64,000 nucleotides of DNA from an uncultured Tenacibaculum sp. (GTDB taxonomy: Bacteria > Bacteroidota > Bacteroidia > Flavobacteriales > Flavobacteriaceae). The notes beneath the pieces were generated by a model. The model was not told the origin of the DNA and ran no database searches. It saw only the letters and a program-made list of their open reading frames with translations. Shown in pieces: positions 9,290 to 18,356 of this stretch. The translations under genes and the position numbers were made by a program. The stretch's first letter is position 1; the number at the start of each line of letters is the position of its first letter. Where the stretch lies: positions 496,001 through 560,000 of the forward strand of contig NZ_CANNGG010000001.1 of the NCBI RefSeq assembly GCF_947504135.1, read 5' to 3'.

Positions 9290-9349
9290 ACTTTTAGTTG
9301 AAAAGTTTAAAGTTGTATGCTTTGTGTTTTGGTTGTTATACCATCAGTC

Positions 9350-9670
9350 TTATAGCATTCCTAATTCTAATTTTGCTTCTTCACTCATCATGTCTTGAGT
9401 CCAAGTGGGATCGAAAGTAATTTCAACCTCACAGTTATTAATCTCCTTTAAAGTTTTTACTTTTTCTTCTACTTCAACAGGTAAAGTTTCAGCAACAGGA
9501 CAGTTAGGAGAAGTTAATGTCATTAATATTTTGGCATCATTCTCTTCTGATATGAAAACATCATAAATTAATCCTAGCTCATATATATCAACAGGTATTT
9601 CTGGATCGAAAATTGTTTTTAATACACGAACGATTTTATCTCCTAATTCTTCTAATTTATCTTCAGTCAT
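9350..9670 (-). CDS. MIP18/DUF59 iron-sulfur assembly protein (SUF-associated)
   Basis: A 106-residue single-domain DUF59 protein: FDPEIPVDIYELGLIYDV near the N-terminus, LTSPNCPVAETLPVEV with the conserved cysteine in the middle, and FDPTWTQDMMSEEAKLELGML at the end. Family members (SufT, MIP18) help mature Fe-S proteins. It starts 15 bases below sufE and is clearly in the same operon. The other SUF genes (sufBCDS) are not in this window. Confidence 0.92.
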   Translation of the reverse strand: MTEDKLEELGDKIVRVLKTIFDPEIPVDIYELGLIYDVFISEENDAKILMTLTSPNCPVAETLPVEVEEKVKTLKEINNCEVEITFDPTWTQDMMSEEAKLELGML

Positions 9671-9684
9671 AATTCTAAACTTCT

Positions 9685-10110
9685 TTAATTCGCTAATTTG
9701 CTTTGTTGAGCAATTGCATACATCTTTATTTGCTTTACCATTGATACTAATCCATTAGCACGCGTAGGGCTTAAATGTTCTTTTAAACCAATTTCATCAA
9801 TAAAGTCAGTATCTGCATCTAAAATTGCCTTAGGTGTTTGGTCAGAAAATACCCTCAATAATAAAGCCACAATTCCTTTTGTTAAAATAGCATCACTATC
9901 GGCAGTAAACTCAATAGTGTCACCTTTTAACTCAGAATGCAACCATACTTTCGATTGACATCCTTTAATTAGATTTTGATCCAGTTTGTATGCTTCATCT
10001 ATTAACGGCAGCGATTTACCTAACTCAATAATGTACTCATAACGCTCCATCCAGTCTTCAAACATTGAAAACTCGTCAATAATTTCTTCTTGTATTTCTT
10101 TGATAGTCAT
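9685..10110 (-). CDS. sufE: SufE cysteine desulfurase activator
   Basis: A 141-residue protein that accepts persulfide sulfur from the SufS cysteine desulfurase and hands it to the SufBCD scaffold. The acceptor cysteine is C51 in KGCQSKVW, the same relative position as in the well-studied enterobacterial SufE, and the C-terminal helix LSPTRANGLVSMVKQIK is typical. It is the first gene of the minus-strand sufE-DUF59-DUF2480-(DUF3078) operon. Confidence 0.94.
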   Translation of the reverse strand: MTIKEIQEEIIDEFSMFEDWMERYEYIIELGKSLPLIDEAYKLDQNLIKGCQSKVWLHSELKGDTIEFTADSDAILTKGIVALLLRVFSDQTPKAILDADTDFIDEIGLKEHLSPTRANGLVSMVKQIKMYAIAQQSKLAN

Positions 10111-10161
10111 TTTTTAAAACTATTTTTGCAAAGTCAAAAAGACCGTTTTTAATTAAAGACG

Positions 10162-10169
10162 CAAAATTA
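10162..10169 (-). promoter_or_regulatory. -7 box for the sufE operon
   Basis: Minus-strand TAATTTTG matches TAnnTTTG; the predicted transcript would begin about 45 bases before the sufE start. No good -33 TTTG is seen at 19 bases, so the promoter is weakly supported. Confidence 0.4.
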
Positions 10170-10200
10170 CGACAAAAAAGGCAGTTAACATGAGAGTTTA

Positions 10201-10260
10201 AGTCTTAATGAGTATAATTAGTAAAAATTTAAGTCTTAGTGATTTATAGAGACTTAATGA
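10201..10260 (+). repeat. three copies of an 11-bp motif upstream of the PfkB gene
   Basis: agtcttaatga (10201-10211), agtcttagtga (10232-10242) and agacttaatga (10250-10260) share AGwCTTArTGA. Repeat starts are 31 and 18 bases apart. The first two share a longer 15-base core (tttaagtcttartga). They sit in the short promoter region of the kinase gene and could be regulator sites. Confidence 0.45.
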
Positions 10261-10302
10261 AATAAATGCATTTCTTCAGTTGAAGAAATTTTAAGTAGAG
10301 TT

Positions 10303-11229
10303 ATGAGTAAATTATTAGCAGTAGGAACAGTAGCATTTGACGCTATAGAAACACCATTTGGAAAAACTGATAAAATCTTAGGAGGATCAGGAACATTTGT
10401 AGGATTAGCAGCTTCACAGTTTGGAGTACAAACAGGAGTGGTTTCTGTAGTTGGAGGAGATTTTCCGCAATCATACTTAGATATGATGAACGAAAAAGGA
10501 ATTAATACAGATGGAGTGGAGATTGTAAAAGAGGGAAAAACATTCTTTTGGAGTGGAAAGTATCATAATGATATGAACTCTCGTGATACTTTAGTGACTG
10601 AACTAAATGTATTAGAGCATTTTCAACCAGTAGTTCCAGAGTCGTTTAAAGATGCGCCGATTGTAATGTTAGGTAATTTACATCCGTTAACTCAAGCATC
10701 TGTTTTAGACCAAATGAATGAAAGACCTAAGTTAGTAGTATTAGATACTATGAACTTTTGGATGGATATAGCATTAAACGATTTACACGAGGTTTTAAAA
10801 CGTGTAGATGTTATTACAATTAACGACGAGGAAGCACGTCAGTTAAGTGGAGAATATTCTTTGGTAAATGCAGCAAAGAAAATTCATGAAATGGGGCCAA
10901 AATACGTGGTAATTAAAAAAGGGGAACATGGAGCTTTATTATTCAATGAAGGAAATATGTTCTTTGCACCAGCATTGCCATTAGCAGAGGTATTCGACCC
11001 AACAGGAGCTGGAGATACATTTGCAGGAGGTTTCTGCGGGTATTTAGCTAAAACCGAAGATATTTCATTCGAAAATATGAAGAGTGCAATTATATATGGA
11101 TCTAACTTAGCATCGTTCTGTGTTGAAAAATTCGGAACACAGCGTATGGAGGCATTAACTAGCGAAGAGGTACAAGCGCGTTTAAAAGCGTTTAAAGAAT
11201 TAACACAATTTGATATAGCATTATCATAA
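10303..11229 (+). CDS. PfkB-family sugar/nucleoside kinase
   Basis: A 308-residue ribokinase-fold kinase that would phosphorylate a sugar or nucleoside with ATP. The signature DPTGAGDTFAGGF at about 232-244 supplies the catalytic aspartate (D238) and anion hole; the N-terminal GG-S-G segment (ILGGSGTFVGLAAS) and NDEEARQLSG are typical. The substrate is not readable from sequence. Its partner 80 bases downstream is a PurF-like enzyme, which would suit ribose or purine nucleoside chemistry, but a terminator separates them. Confidence 0.88.
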   Translation: MSKLLAVGTVAFDAIETPFGKTDKILGGSGTFVGLAASQFGVQTGVVSVVGGDFPQSYLDMMNEKGINTDGVEIVKEGKTFFWSGKYHNDMNSRDTLVTELNVLEHFQPVVPESFKDAPIVMLGNLHPLTQASVLDQMNERPKLVVLDTMNFWMDIALNDLHEVLKRVDVITINDEEARQLSGEYSLVNAAKKIHEMGPKYVVIKKGEHGALLFNEGNMFFAPALPLAEVFDPTGAGDTFAGGFCGYLAKTEDISFENMKSAIIYGSNLASFCVEKFGTQRMEALTSEEVQARLKAFKELTQFDIALS

Positions 11230-11234
11230 ACTAT

Positions 11235-11264
11235 AAATCCGCGCTTTTTGCTGCGGATTTTTTT
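11235..11264 (+). terminator. terminator after the PfkB kinase gene
   Basis: aaatccgc (11235-11242) pairs with gcggattt (11253-11260), followed by further T residues. Confidence 0.8.
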
Positions 11265-11308
11265 ATACAACACACAAAACTACAACACAACTAAATACTT
11301 GAAATTAA

Positions 11309-13207
11309 ATGAGTGACGCTATTAAACACGAATGCGGAATTGCAATGGTTCGTTTAAAGAAGCCATTACAATACTATAAAGACAAATACGGTACCGCGTT
11401 TTATGGTGTAAATAAAATGTACCTGTTAATGGAGAAACAGCACAACCGGGGGCAAGACGGTGCTGGATTAGCAAGTATAAAATTTAATGTAGAGCCTGGA
11501 ACAAGATATATAAGTAGAATCCGTTCCAACCAATCACAACCAATCCAGGATATCTTTGGGAAAATTAATCATAGAATCAATGGAGTTTTTGAAGAGAATC
11601 CAGATAAGGTTGATGATGTGAATTGGCAAGAAGAAAATGTACCTTACATTGGAAACTTATTTTTAGGGCACGTTCGCTACGGTACTTTTGGTAAAAACTC
11701 TATAGAGAGTGTGCATCCTTTTTTACGCCAAAGCAACTGGAAACATCAAAGCTTAATTGTTGCTGGTAATTTTAATATGACTAATTCTAAACATTTGTTA
11801 AATGATTTAATTGAATTAGGTCAACACCCTAAAGAGTCTACTGATACTGTAACAATTTTAGAAAAAATAGGACACTTCTTGCAGTCGGAAGTTTCAGATT
11901 TATATTTGAAAGCTAAAGAAGAAGGATTTAATAAAAAGGATGCTTCTCCTTATATAGAAGAACATTTAGATATTCAACGTATTTTAAAACGTTCGGCTAA
12001 AAACTGGGACGGGGGTTATGCTATGGCAGGTATGTTAGGACACGGAGATGCGTTTGTGTTGAGAGACCCATCAGCTATTCGTCCAGCTTTTTTTTATGAA
12101 GACGATGAAGTAGTTGTGGTTGCTTCTGAGCGTCCAGTTATTCAAACAGCTTTTAATGTAGATATCGATTCAATAAAAGAAATTGAAAGAGGTCATGCGT
12201 TAATTATTAAGAAAAATGGTCAAACAAGCATGTCGCCAATTTTAGAGCAACGTCCTAAAAAAGCATGTTCGTTTGAGCGTATTTATTTCTCAAGAGGTAG
12301 TGATGCATCAATTTATGAAGAACGTAAAAACTTAGGGAAATATGTGTTTCCTGAAGTTTTAAAATCTATTGATAGTGATATAGAAAATTCAGTGTTTTCT
12401 TACATACCAAATACGGCAGAAACATCATTTTTTGGAATGATGGAAGCAGCAGAAGATGTGTTAAATCAACAGAAAACAGATGCTATTTTAGCAGGTGGAG
12501 GAAAATTATCAAAAGAAAAGGTAACGGAGATTCTTTCTAAACGACCACGTTTTGAAAAGATAGCTATTAAAGATGCAAAACTACGTACTTTTATTACAGA
12601 TGATAGTAGTCGTGATGATTTAGTAGCGCACGTATACGATATTACTTACGGAGTTGTAAAACCAACCGATAACTTAGTAATTATTGATGATAGTATCGTA
12701 AGAGGTACTACCTTGAAGAAAAGTATTATTAAAATCTTGGACCGATTGAATCCTAAGAAAATAGTAGTAGTTTCTTCTGCGCCTCAAATACGTTATCCAG
12801 ATTGTTATGGTATTGATATGGCTAAGATTAACGATTTTATTGCTTTTAAAGCTGCGTTGGAATTGTTAAAAGAAACAAATCAGTATCATATTGTTGATGA
12901 AGTGTATCAAAAATGTAAGCAACAAGAAAACAGTGAAGATAAAGATGTGATAAACTACGTTAAGGAAATTTATGCTCCGTTTACTGATGAAGAAGTTTCT
13001 GAAAAGATTGCACAAATGTTAAAAACTGCAGAGATAAAAGCTGATGTCGAGGTGATTTTTCAGCCAGTAAGTGGTTTACATAAAGCTTGTCCAGACAATT
13101 TAGGAGATTGGTATTTTACTGGAGATTATCCTACTGATGGAGGTCACAGGGTGGTAAATCAAGCATTTATCAATTTTTATGAAGGAAATGATAAGAGGGC
13201 TTATTAA
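11309..13207 (+). CDS. purF: PurF-type amidophosphoribosyltransferase, long form
   Basis: A 632-residue enzyme with an N-terminal class II glutamine amidotransferase domain and a C-terminal phosphoribosyltransferase domain. The PRPP loop VIIDDSIVRGTTL is perfect, as are LGHVRYGTFG, GNFNMTN and RDPSAIRPAFF. PurF makes 5-phosphoribosylamine, the first step of purine synthesis. It is about 120 residues longer than the common 470-510-residue PurF. The candidate nucleophile is C9 (MSDAIKHECGIA), so either eight residues are removed or the start is further processed. Bacteroidota carry such long versions; whether this is the main PurF or a paralogue with a different role cannot be told here. Confidence 0.85.
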   Translation: MSDAIKHECGIAMVRLKKPLQYYKDKYGTAFYGVNKMYLLMEKQHNRGQDGAGLASIKFNVEPGTRYISRIRSNQSQPIQDIFGKINHRINGVFEENPDKVDDVNWQEENVPYIGNLFLGHVRYGTFGKNSIESVHPFLRQSNWKHQSLIVAGNFNMTNSKHLLNDLIELGQHPKESTDTVTILEKIGHFLQSEVSDLYLKAKEEGFNKKDASPYIEEHLDIQRILKRSAKNWDGGYAMAGMLGHGDAFVLRDPSAIRPAFFYEDDEVVVVASERPVIQTAFNVDIDSIKEIERGHALIIKKNGQTSMSPILEQRPKKACSFERIYFSRGSDASIYEERKNLGKYVFPEVLKSIDSDIENSVFSYIPNTAETSFFGMMEAAEDVLNQQKTDAILAGGGKLSKEKVTEILSKRPRFEKIAIKDAKLRTFITDDSSRDDLVAHVYDITYGVVKPTDNLVIIDDSIVRGTTLKKSIIKILDRLNPKKIVVVSSAPQIRYPDCYGIDMAKINDFIAFKAALELLKETNQYHIVDEVYQKCKQQENSEDKDVINYVKEIYAPFTDEEVSEKIAQMLKTAEIKADVEVIFQPVSGLHKACPDNLGDWYFTGDYPTDGGHRVVNQAFINFYEGNDKRAY

Positions 13208-13230
13208 TAATTAATTAGCCAGTAAATAAA

Positions 13231-13264
13231 AAAGAGTAATCGTTTGTTCGATTACTCTTTTTTT
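13231..13264. terminator. bidirectional terminator between purF and SPOR gene
   Basis: Perfect 12-base arms aaagagtaatcg (13231-13242) and cgattactcttt (13249-13260) with A-rich and T-rich flanks, between convergent genes. Confidence 0.9.
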
Positions 13265-13284
13265 ATGTGGTAAAATATTTTTAA

Positions 13285-13647
13285 TTACATAGGTACTACA
13301 ATGGCGCCAGAGAATTTTTCTCGGATTTCATTTAAAGCCCTATCAGCATGTAAGCGTGTTTTGTAATTTCCTACTTGTATTTTCCAGTTAGGTTCTTCGT
13401 ACGTTAGTTTGGTGTAAATATCAGGGTATTCAACTTTGAACCTATTGCGTATGCTTCTAGCGCGTCTTTCAAGTCCATAATATAGTTGGATTCTGTAACC
13501 AGTTCCGTTGTGCTTGTTGTAAGCTCTCTTTTTCTCTATTAAAGAGTTAATGTTTTTGTTATCAGTGTATTTTGATTGTGCGTTAACACTAAAAACACCC
13601 GCTGAGAATAGAAGTATAAAAGTAATAATTAAGCTATGTTTTTTCAT
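13285..13647 (-). CDS. SPOR-domain exported protein
   Basis: A 120-residue protein with signal peptide (ending VNAQ) and a SPOR domain at about 48-120 (GYRIQLYYGLERRARSIRN; NWKIQVGNYKTRLHADRALNEIREKF). SPOR domains bind denuded septal peptidoglycan glycan strands, so a periplasmic envelope role is likely. It is divergent from the act operon. A minus-strand -7 box TACTTTTG lies at 13665-13672. Confidence 0.88.
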   Translation of the reverse strand: MKKHSLIITFILLFSAGVFSVNAQSKYTDNKNINSLIEKKRAYNKHNGTGYRIQLYYGLERRARSIRNRFKVEYPDIYTKLTYEEPNWKIQVGNYKTRLHADRALNEIREKFSGAIVVPM

Positions 13648-13749
13648 TTTGATGAATCTTTTTACAAAAGTAATGACTTGTGAGTTAATACATTGTTAAC
13701 GCTAGTTATTTAGAATTGTTATAAATTACAGATTAGGATTCTCTTAACA

Positions 13750-13780
13750 TTTCACAATTTAGACAGAAGTAGTACTTTTG
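13750..13780 (+). promoter_or_regulatory. promoter of the act-cox operon
   Basis: TACTTTTG (13773-13780) fits TAnnTTTG and TTTC lies exactly 19 bases upstream (13750-13753), one base from the -33 consensus. This is the best-formed plus-strand promoter in the window and stands about 84 bases before actA. Confidence 0.65.
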
Positions 13781-13863
13781 TGCAACTTTCCGTGTGCTAA
13801 TTTTAAAATTAGTGTAACAGAAAAAATTGTACCAAAATAGATACAAAACTTATATTTTATAGT

Positions 13864-15156
13864 ATGAAAAGTGTGAATCATCACAGTCGGTTAACCAAAA
13901 CTCTAGCAAAGAGTTTAGCTTTCTTTTTAGTTTTCTTAGTAAGTTTTTCGGCGTTCTCGCAAGATATAGACGAAGCGCGTCAAAAAGAAGGGAAGAAATT
14001 ATTTAAGTCTTTATGTGCTTCGTGTCACAAGTTAGATAAAAAACTTGTAGGGCCTGCTTTAGGTAGTATTGAAGAGAAAAGGACTAATGAGTGGTTAAAA
14101 GCATGGATTAAAGATAATGCTGCTTTAAGAGCTACTGGAGATAAAGATGCTATTGCGATTTTTGAAGAATACAATGGGTCTAACATGACGGCTTTTCCTC
14201 AGTTAACTGATCAAAATATTGATGATATTTTGTATTATACAACTGTAGGTGAGGTGAAAAAAGCTGCTGCAGGAGGTGATGCTACTGCGGTGCAAGCTCA
14301 AGGAGATCAAGCTCCTCAATGGTTGATTTATATATTAGCAGCGGCAATTGTTGTAGCGTTTTTAATCATTGGTAGTTTATTAAAAACTATTAGTGAGTTA
14401 AAAGGAGCTCCAAAAACGCCAGGTTTAATGGGGCAGACTGCTGAATTATGGGAGGGTGTTAAGCGTAATACATTCTTAAAAGTGTTAACGGTAATTTTTG
14501 GAGCTTTAATAGCTGCATACTTCTTATTCGGTACGTTGTTTAAAGTAGGTGTTGATACAGGGTATCAACCAATTCAGCCAATTGCATTCTCGCATAAAAT
14601 TCACGCAGGAGATAATAAGATAGATTGTCAATACTGTCACTCTGCAGCAAAACATAGTAAGCATTCGGGTATACCATCTGTAAATGTTTGTATGAACTGT
14701 CATAAGAATATTTCTGAAGTAGCAGAAGATACTAAAGTAGTAATGGATGACCATACGTTAGTAAAATCGGACTTAGATAAAGAAATCGCTAAGATTTACG
14801 AAGCTGCTGGTTGGGATCCAGAAAAATTAGAATACACAGGTAATACTAAGCCAATAAAATGGGTTAGAGTTCATGATTTACCAGATTTTGCATATTTTAA
14901 CCACTCACAACACGTAACAGTAGGTGGGGTTGCTTGTCAAAAATGTCACGGGCCAGTAGAAGAAATGGAAGAAGTGTATCAATATTCTCCATTAACAATG
15001 GGTTGGTGTATCGACTGTCATAAGGATACTAAGGTAGACTTAAAAGGTAATGAATACTATGCTAAAATTCACGAAGAATTAGCTAAAAAGTACGGTGTTG
15101 AGCAAGTAACAATTGCACAATTAGGAGGAAAAGAGTGTGGTAAGTGCCACTATTAA
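13864..15156 (+). CDS. actA: alternative complex III subunit ActA, six haem-binding motifs
   Basis: A 430-residue multihaem cytochrome c of alternative complex III (quinol:cytochrome c oxidoreductase). The order is: N-terminal signal/anchor, a mono-haem cytochrome c domain (CASCH at 51-55, with downstream NMTAF supplying a candidate Met ligand), membrane segments at about 156-175 and 205-222, then a pentahaem domain with CxxCH at 255, 276, 358, 382 and 425. The usual ActA description is pentahaem, so the N-terminal domain is an addition that may serve as an electron exit. It is the first gene of actABCDEF-coxBA, with 32 bases to actB. Confidence 0.94.
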   Translation: MKSVNHHSRLTKTLAKSLAFFLVFLVSFSAFSQDIDEARQKEGKKLFKSLCASCHKLDKKLVGPALGSIEEKRTNEWLKAWIKDNAALRATGDKDAIAIFEEYNGSNMTAFPQLTDQNIDDILYYTTVGEVKKAAAGGDATAVQAQGDQAPQWLIYILAAAIVVAFLIIGSLLKTISELKGAPKTPGLMGQTAELWEGVKRNTFLKVLTVIFGALIAAYFLFGTLFKVGVDTGYQPIQPIAFSHKIHAGDNKIDCQYCHSAAKHSKHSGIPSVNVCMNCHKNISEVAEDTKVVMDDHTLVKSDLDKEIAKIYEAAGWDPEKLEYTGNTKPIKWVRVHDLPDFAYFNHSQHVTVGGVACQKCHGPVEEMEEVYQYSPLTMGWCIDCHKDTKVDLKGNEYYAKIHEELAKKYGVEQVTIAQLGGKECGKCHY

Positions 15157-15188
15157 TCAAATTAGAAAGTAGAAAAACACATATATAA

Positions 15189-18100
15189 ATGGCTTCAGAC
15201 AAAAAATACTGGCAAAGTGTTGAGGAACTTAAAGGAAGTTCTATTGTTGAAACGCTACGTAATAATGAGTTTGTACAAGATATCCCTACAGATGAGTTTT
15301 TAGGCGATAAAGAAACCTTAGAAACTTCATCAACATCACGTAGAGATTTCTTGAAATATGTTGGATTTACCACTGCAGCAGCTTCTTTAGCAGCTTGTGA
15401 AGGTCCAGTAAGAAAATCAATTCCTTATGTAGTGCAACCTAATAATATCGTAGTAGGTGTTGCTGATTGGTACGCAACTACAATAGCAGATGGTTTTGAT
15501 TTCGCAAACGTATTAGTTAAAACACGTGAAGGGCGTCCAATTCAAATCATGCCTAATAAAGAGGCAGGAGGTGTAACTAGCGCACGTACGCAAGCATCGG
15601 TTTTATCATTGTATGATGGTAAATTAAGATTAAGAGAACCAAGAAAAGGTGAAACTGAAATCTCTTGGGCTGATGCGGATAAAGAAATCGTGGCTAAATT
15701 AAACGAGTTAAAGAACGCTAACGAACCAGTAGTGTTATTAACAGGAACTTTAGCGAGTCCTTCTACTGATAAAGTTATTGCTGATTTTATCGCAGCTTAT
15801 CCAAATGTTAAGCACGTAGTATATGATGCAATTTCTGAAAGTGCTACAGCTGATGCTTTTGAAGCTATGTATGGTAAGAGAGCTTTACCAGACTACGATT
15901 TTAGTAAAGCAGGAGTAATCGCGTCCATAGGGGCAGATTTTATTGGTGATTGGCAAGGCGGATACGAAAAGTCTTATGCAGAAGGTCGTAGAGTAGCAAC
16001 AGGTGAAATGTCATACCATGTTCAAATAGAAGCTAACATGTCTTTAGCGGGAGCAAATGCCGATAAAAGAATTGTAGCTAAGCCATCTGAACAAATTTTC
16101 GCTTTAATCAATTTATACAATGCAGTAACAGGAAGTTCTCTTCCTTCTAAAGCAACCGCTTTTGATGCAGAGGTTAAGCAATTAGCTAACGATCTTAAAA
16201 AAGCAGGTTCAAAGGGAGTTGTAGTTACTGGATTAAATGATAAAAATGCACAATTAATTGCCTTAGCAATTAACAACGCATTAAACAGTGAAGTAATCGA
16301 TACAAAAGCGGTAAACTTAACTCGCCAAGGTAACGATACTGAAGTTGCACAATTAGTAGCAGATATTAAAGCAGGAAAAGTAAAAGGTTTAGTTACGTAT
16401 AACGTAAACCCAGTTTATTCTTTAGCAAATGCAGCTGATTTTGCAGAAGGAATTAAAAACTTAAAATTATCTGTTGCCTTATCTACTCAGAATGATGCAA
16501 CAGCTAATGCTACACAATATACATTGCCAGCACCTCACAACTTAGAGAGTTGGGGAGATGTTATGGCTAAAGAAGGTGTTTATAGTTTAATGCAGCCTAC
16601 TATTCAACCATTATTTAATACACGTCAGTTACAAGATGTTTTATTAAAGTGGTCAGGTAGTACAGTAAATTACTATGATACTTTAAAAGAGTTTTGGAGT
16701 ACTAATGTTTTAGGAGGAGCTTCTTGGAATCAAGCATTACATGATGGTTTCTTTAAAGCTACAACTATTACTGAAGATGTTGCTTTTGAATCTACTACAG
16801 ATGTAAATGCAGCAGCAGTAGGATTAGTAAAGTTAGCTAACAGTGCTTCAGGATTTGAATTAAACTTATATTCATCAACTGCATTAGGAGACGGGAAGCA
16901 AGCCAACAACCCTTGGTTACAAGAGTTACCAGATCCTCTTACCCGTGCTTCTTGGGATAACTACTTAACCGTTTCTATGGCAGATGCTAAAGAATTAGGT
17001 TTTGAAAACCCAGTAAAAGATAATGGAGCAATTAACGGTAACTATGCTAATGTAACGGTTAATGGAGTTACAATTAACAAAATTCCAGTAATAATTCAAC
17101 CAGGTCAAGCTAAAGGATCAGTTGGTTTAGCATTAGGTTATGGTAGAACTCAAGGATTAAAGCCAGAGATGCAAGTAGGTATCAACGCATATCCTTTCTA
17201 TCAAAACGGAAATAACGTACAATTCAACGTTTCTATTGAAAAAGCTTCAGGATGGCACAAGTTTGCTTGTATGCAAGTACAAAGCACTTTAGCTGGTCGT
17301 CATGATATCTTAAAAGAAGCTACTTTAAAAGAAGTAAACGATAAGAGTTTAGATCCTAAACATACATGGAACAAACCATTTATGGTTTCTTACGATCACC
17401 AAGAAGTTGAGGGAAGTAAAATCGACTTATGGGATGAGCATGATAGAAGTTTAGGACACCATTTCAACTTATCTATCGACTTAACATCTTGTACAGGATG
17501 TGGGGCTTGTGTTATTGCATGTCACGCAGAAAACAACGTGCCTGTTGTTGGTAAAGATGAGATGAGGGTAGGTAGAGATATGGCTTGGTTACGTATTGAC
17601 CGTTATTATTCTTCAACTGTTGTAGATAAGCAACACGAAGCAACAATGACGTTAGAAGAGTTCAAAGCTCAGAACCCTAACTTAGCGAACCAAGAAGTTG
17701 AAAGAAGATATACTGAAAAAGTATTAGAATTAAGCAAAGGAGATTTATTTGATGCTTTAGAAAATCCAGCTGAAAACCCACAGGTTGCTTTCCAACCAAT
17801 GATGTGTCAGCACTGTAACCACGCACCATGTGAAACAGTATGTCCGGTAGCAGCAACATCTCACGGTCGTCAAGGTCAAAACCAAATGGCATATAACCGT
17901 TGTGTAGGTACTCGTTACTGTGCAAACAACTGTCCATATAGAGTTCGTCGTTTCAACTGGTTTAACTACGCTGAAAACAACGAGTTTGACTTTAATATGA
18001 ACAACGAGTATGGAAAAATGGTATTAAACCCAGACGTAGTAGTTCGTTCTCGTGGAGTTATGGAAAAATGTTCTATGTGTATTCAAATGACACAAGCTAC

Positions 18101-18329
18101 TATCTTAAAGGCTAAGAAAGAAGGTAGAGCTGTTAACAAAGATGAGTTTGAAACAGCATGTTCATCTGCTTGTTCTACTGGAGCTATGGTGTTTGGAGAT
18201 ATAAACAATTCTGAAGATACAGTTACAGCATTAAAAGAAGATAAAAGAGCTTTCCACGTGTTAGATTATATTGGTACAAAACCAAACGTAGTGTATCAAG
18301 TGAAAGTAAGAAATACAAACGAAGCTTAA
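15189..18329 (+). CDS. actB: alternative complex III subunit ActB (molybdopterin-type/FeS fusion)
   Basis: A 1046-residue periplasmic subunit. A twin-arginine-like motif SRRDFLKYVGFTTAAASLAAC lies near residues 52-72, followed by a domain related to molybdopterin oxidoreductases and then a C-terminal ferredoxin-like domain with [4Fe-4S]/[3Fe-4S] motifs: CTGCGACVIACH (from 768), CQHCNHAPCETVCP (from 873), CVGTRYCANNCPYR (about 904) and CSMC...CSSAC (about 960-1000). In ACIII the molybdopterin-like part carries no cofactor, and the clusters relay electrons. The leading position of cysteine after the Tat-like stretch (AACEG) also suggests lipid attachment. Confidence 0.95.
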   Translation: MASDKKYWQSVEELKGSSIVETLRNNEFVQDIPTDEFLGDKETLETSSTSRRDFLKYVGFTTAAASLAACEGPVRKSIPYVVQPNNIVVGVADWYATTIADGFDFANVLVKTREGRPIQIMPNKEAGGVTSARTQASVLSLYDGKLRLREPRKGETEISWADADKEIVAKLNELKNANEPVVLLTGTLASPSTDKVIADFIAAYPNVKHVVYDAISESATADAFEAMYGKRALPDYDFSKAGVIASIGADFIGDWQGGYEKSYAEGRRVATGEMSYHVQIEANMSLAGANADKRIVAKPSEQIFALINLYNAVTGSSLPSKATAFDAEVKQLANDLKKAGSKGVVVTGLNDKNAQLIALAINNALNSEVIDTKAVNLTRQGNDTEVAQLVADIKAGKVKGLVTYNVNPVYSLANAADFAEGIKNLKLSVALSTQNDATANATQYTLPAPHNLESWGDVMAKEGVYSLMQPTIQPLFNTRQLQDVLLKWSGSTVNYYDTLKEFWSTNVLGGASWNQALHDGFFKATTITEDVAFESTTDVNAAAVGLVKLANSASGFELNLYSSTALGDGKQANNPWLQELPDPLTRASWDNYLTVSMADAKELGFENPVKDNGAINGNYANVTVNGVTINKIPVIIQPGQAKGSVGLALGYGRTQGLKPEMQVGINAYPFYQNGNNVQFNVSIEKASGWHKFACMQVQSTLAGRHDILKEATLKEVNDKSLDPKHTWNKPFMVSYDHQEVEGSKIDLWDEHDRSLGHHFNLSIDLTSCTGCGACVIACHAENNVPVVGKDEMRVGRDMAWLRIDRYYSSTVVDKQHEATMTLEEFKAQNPNLANQEVERRYTEKVLELSKGDLFDALENPAENPQVAFQPMMCQHCNHAPCETVCPVAATSHGRQGQNQMAYNRCVGTRYCANNCPYRVRRFNWFNYAENNEFDFNMNNEYGKMVLNPDVVVRSRGVMEKCSMCIQMTQATILKAKKEGRAVNKDEFETACSSACSTGAMVFGDINNSEDTVTALKEDKRAFHVLDYIGTKPNVVYQVKVRNTNEA

Positions 18330-18356
18330 TAGTAAAATTAATAAGTATATAGATTT

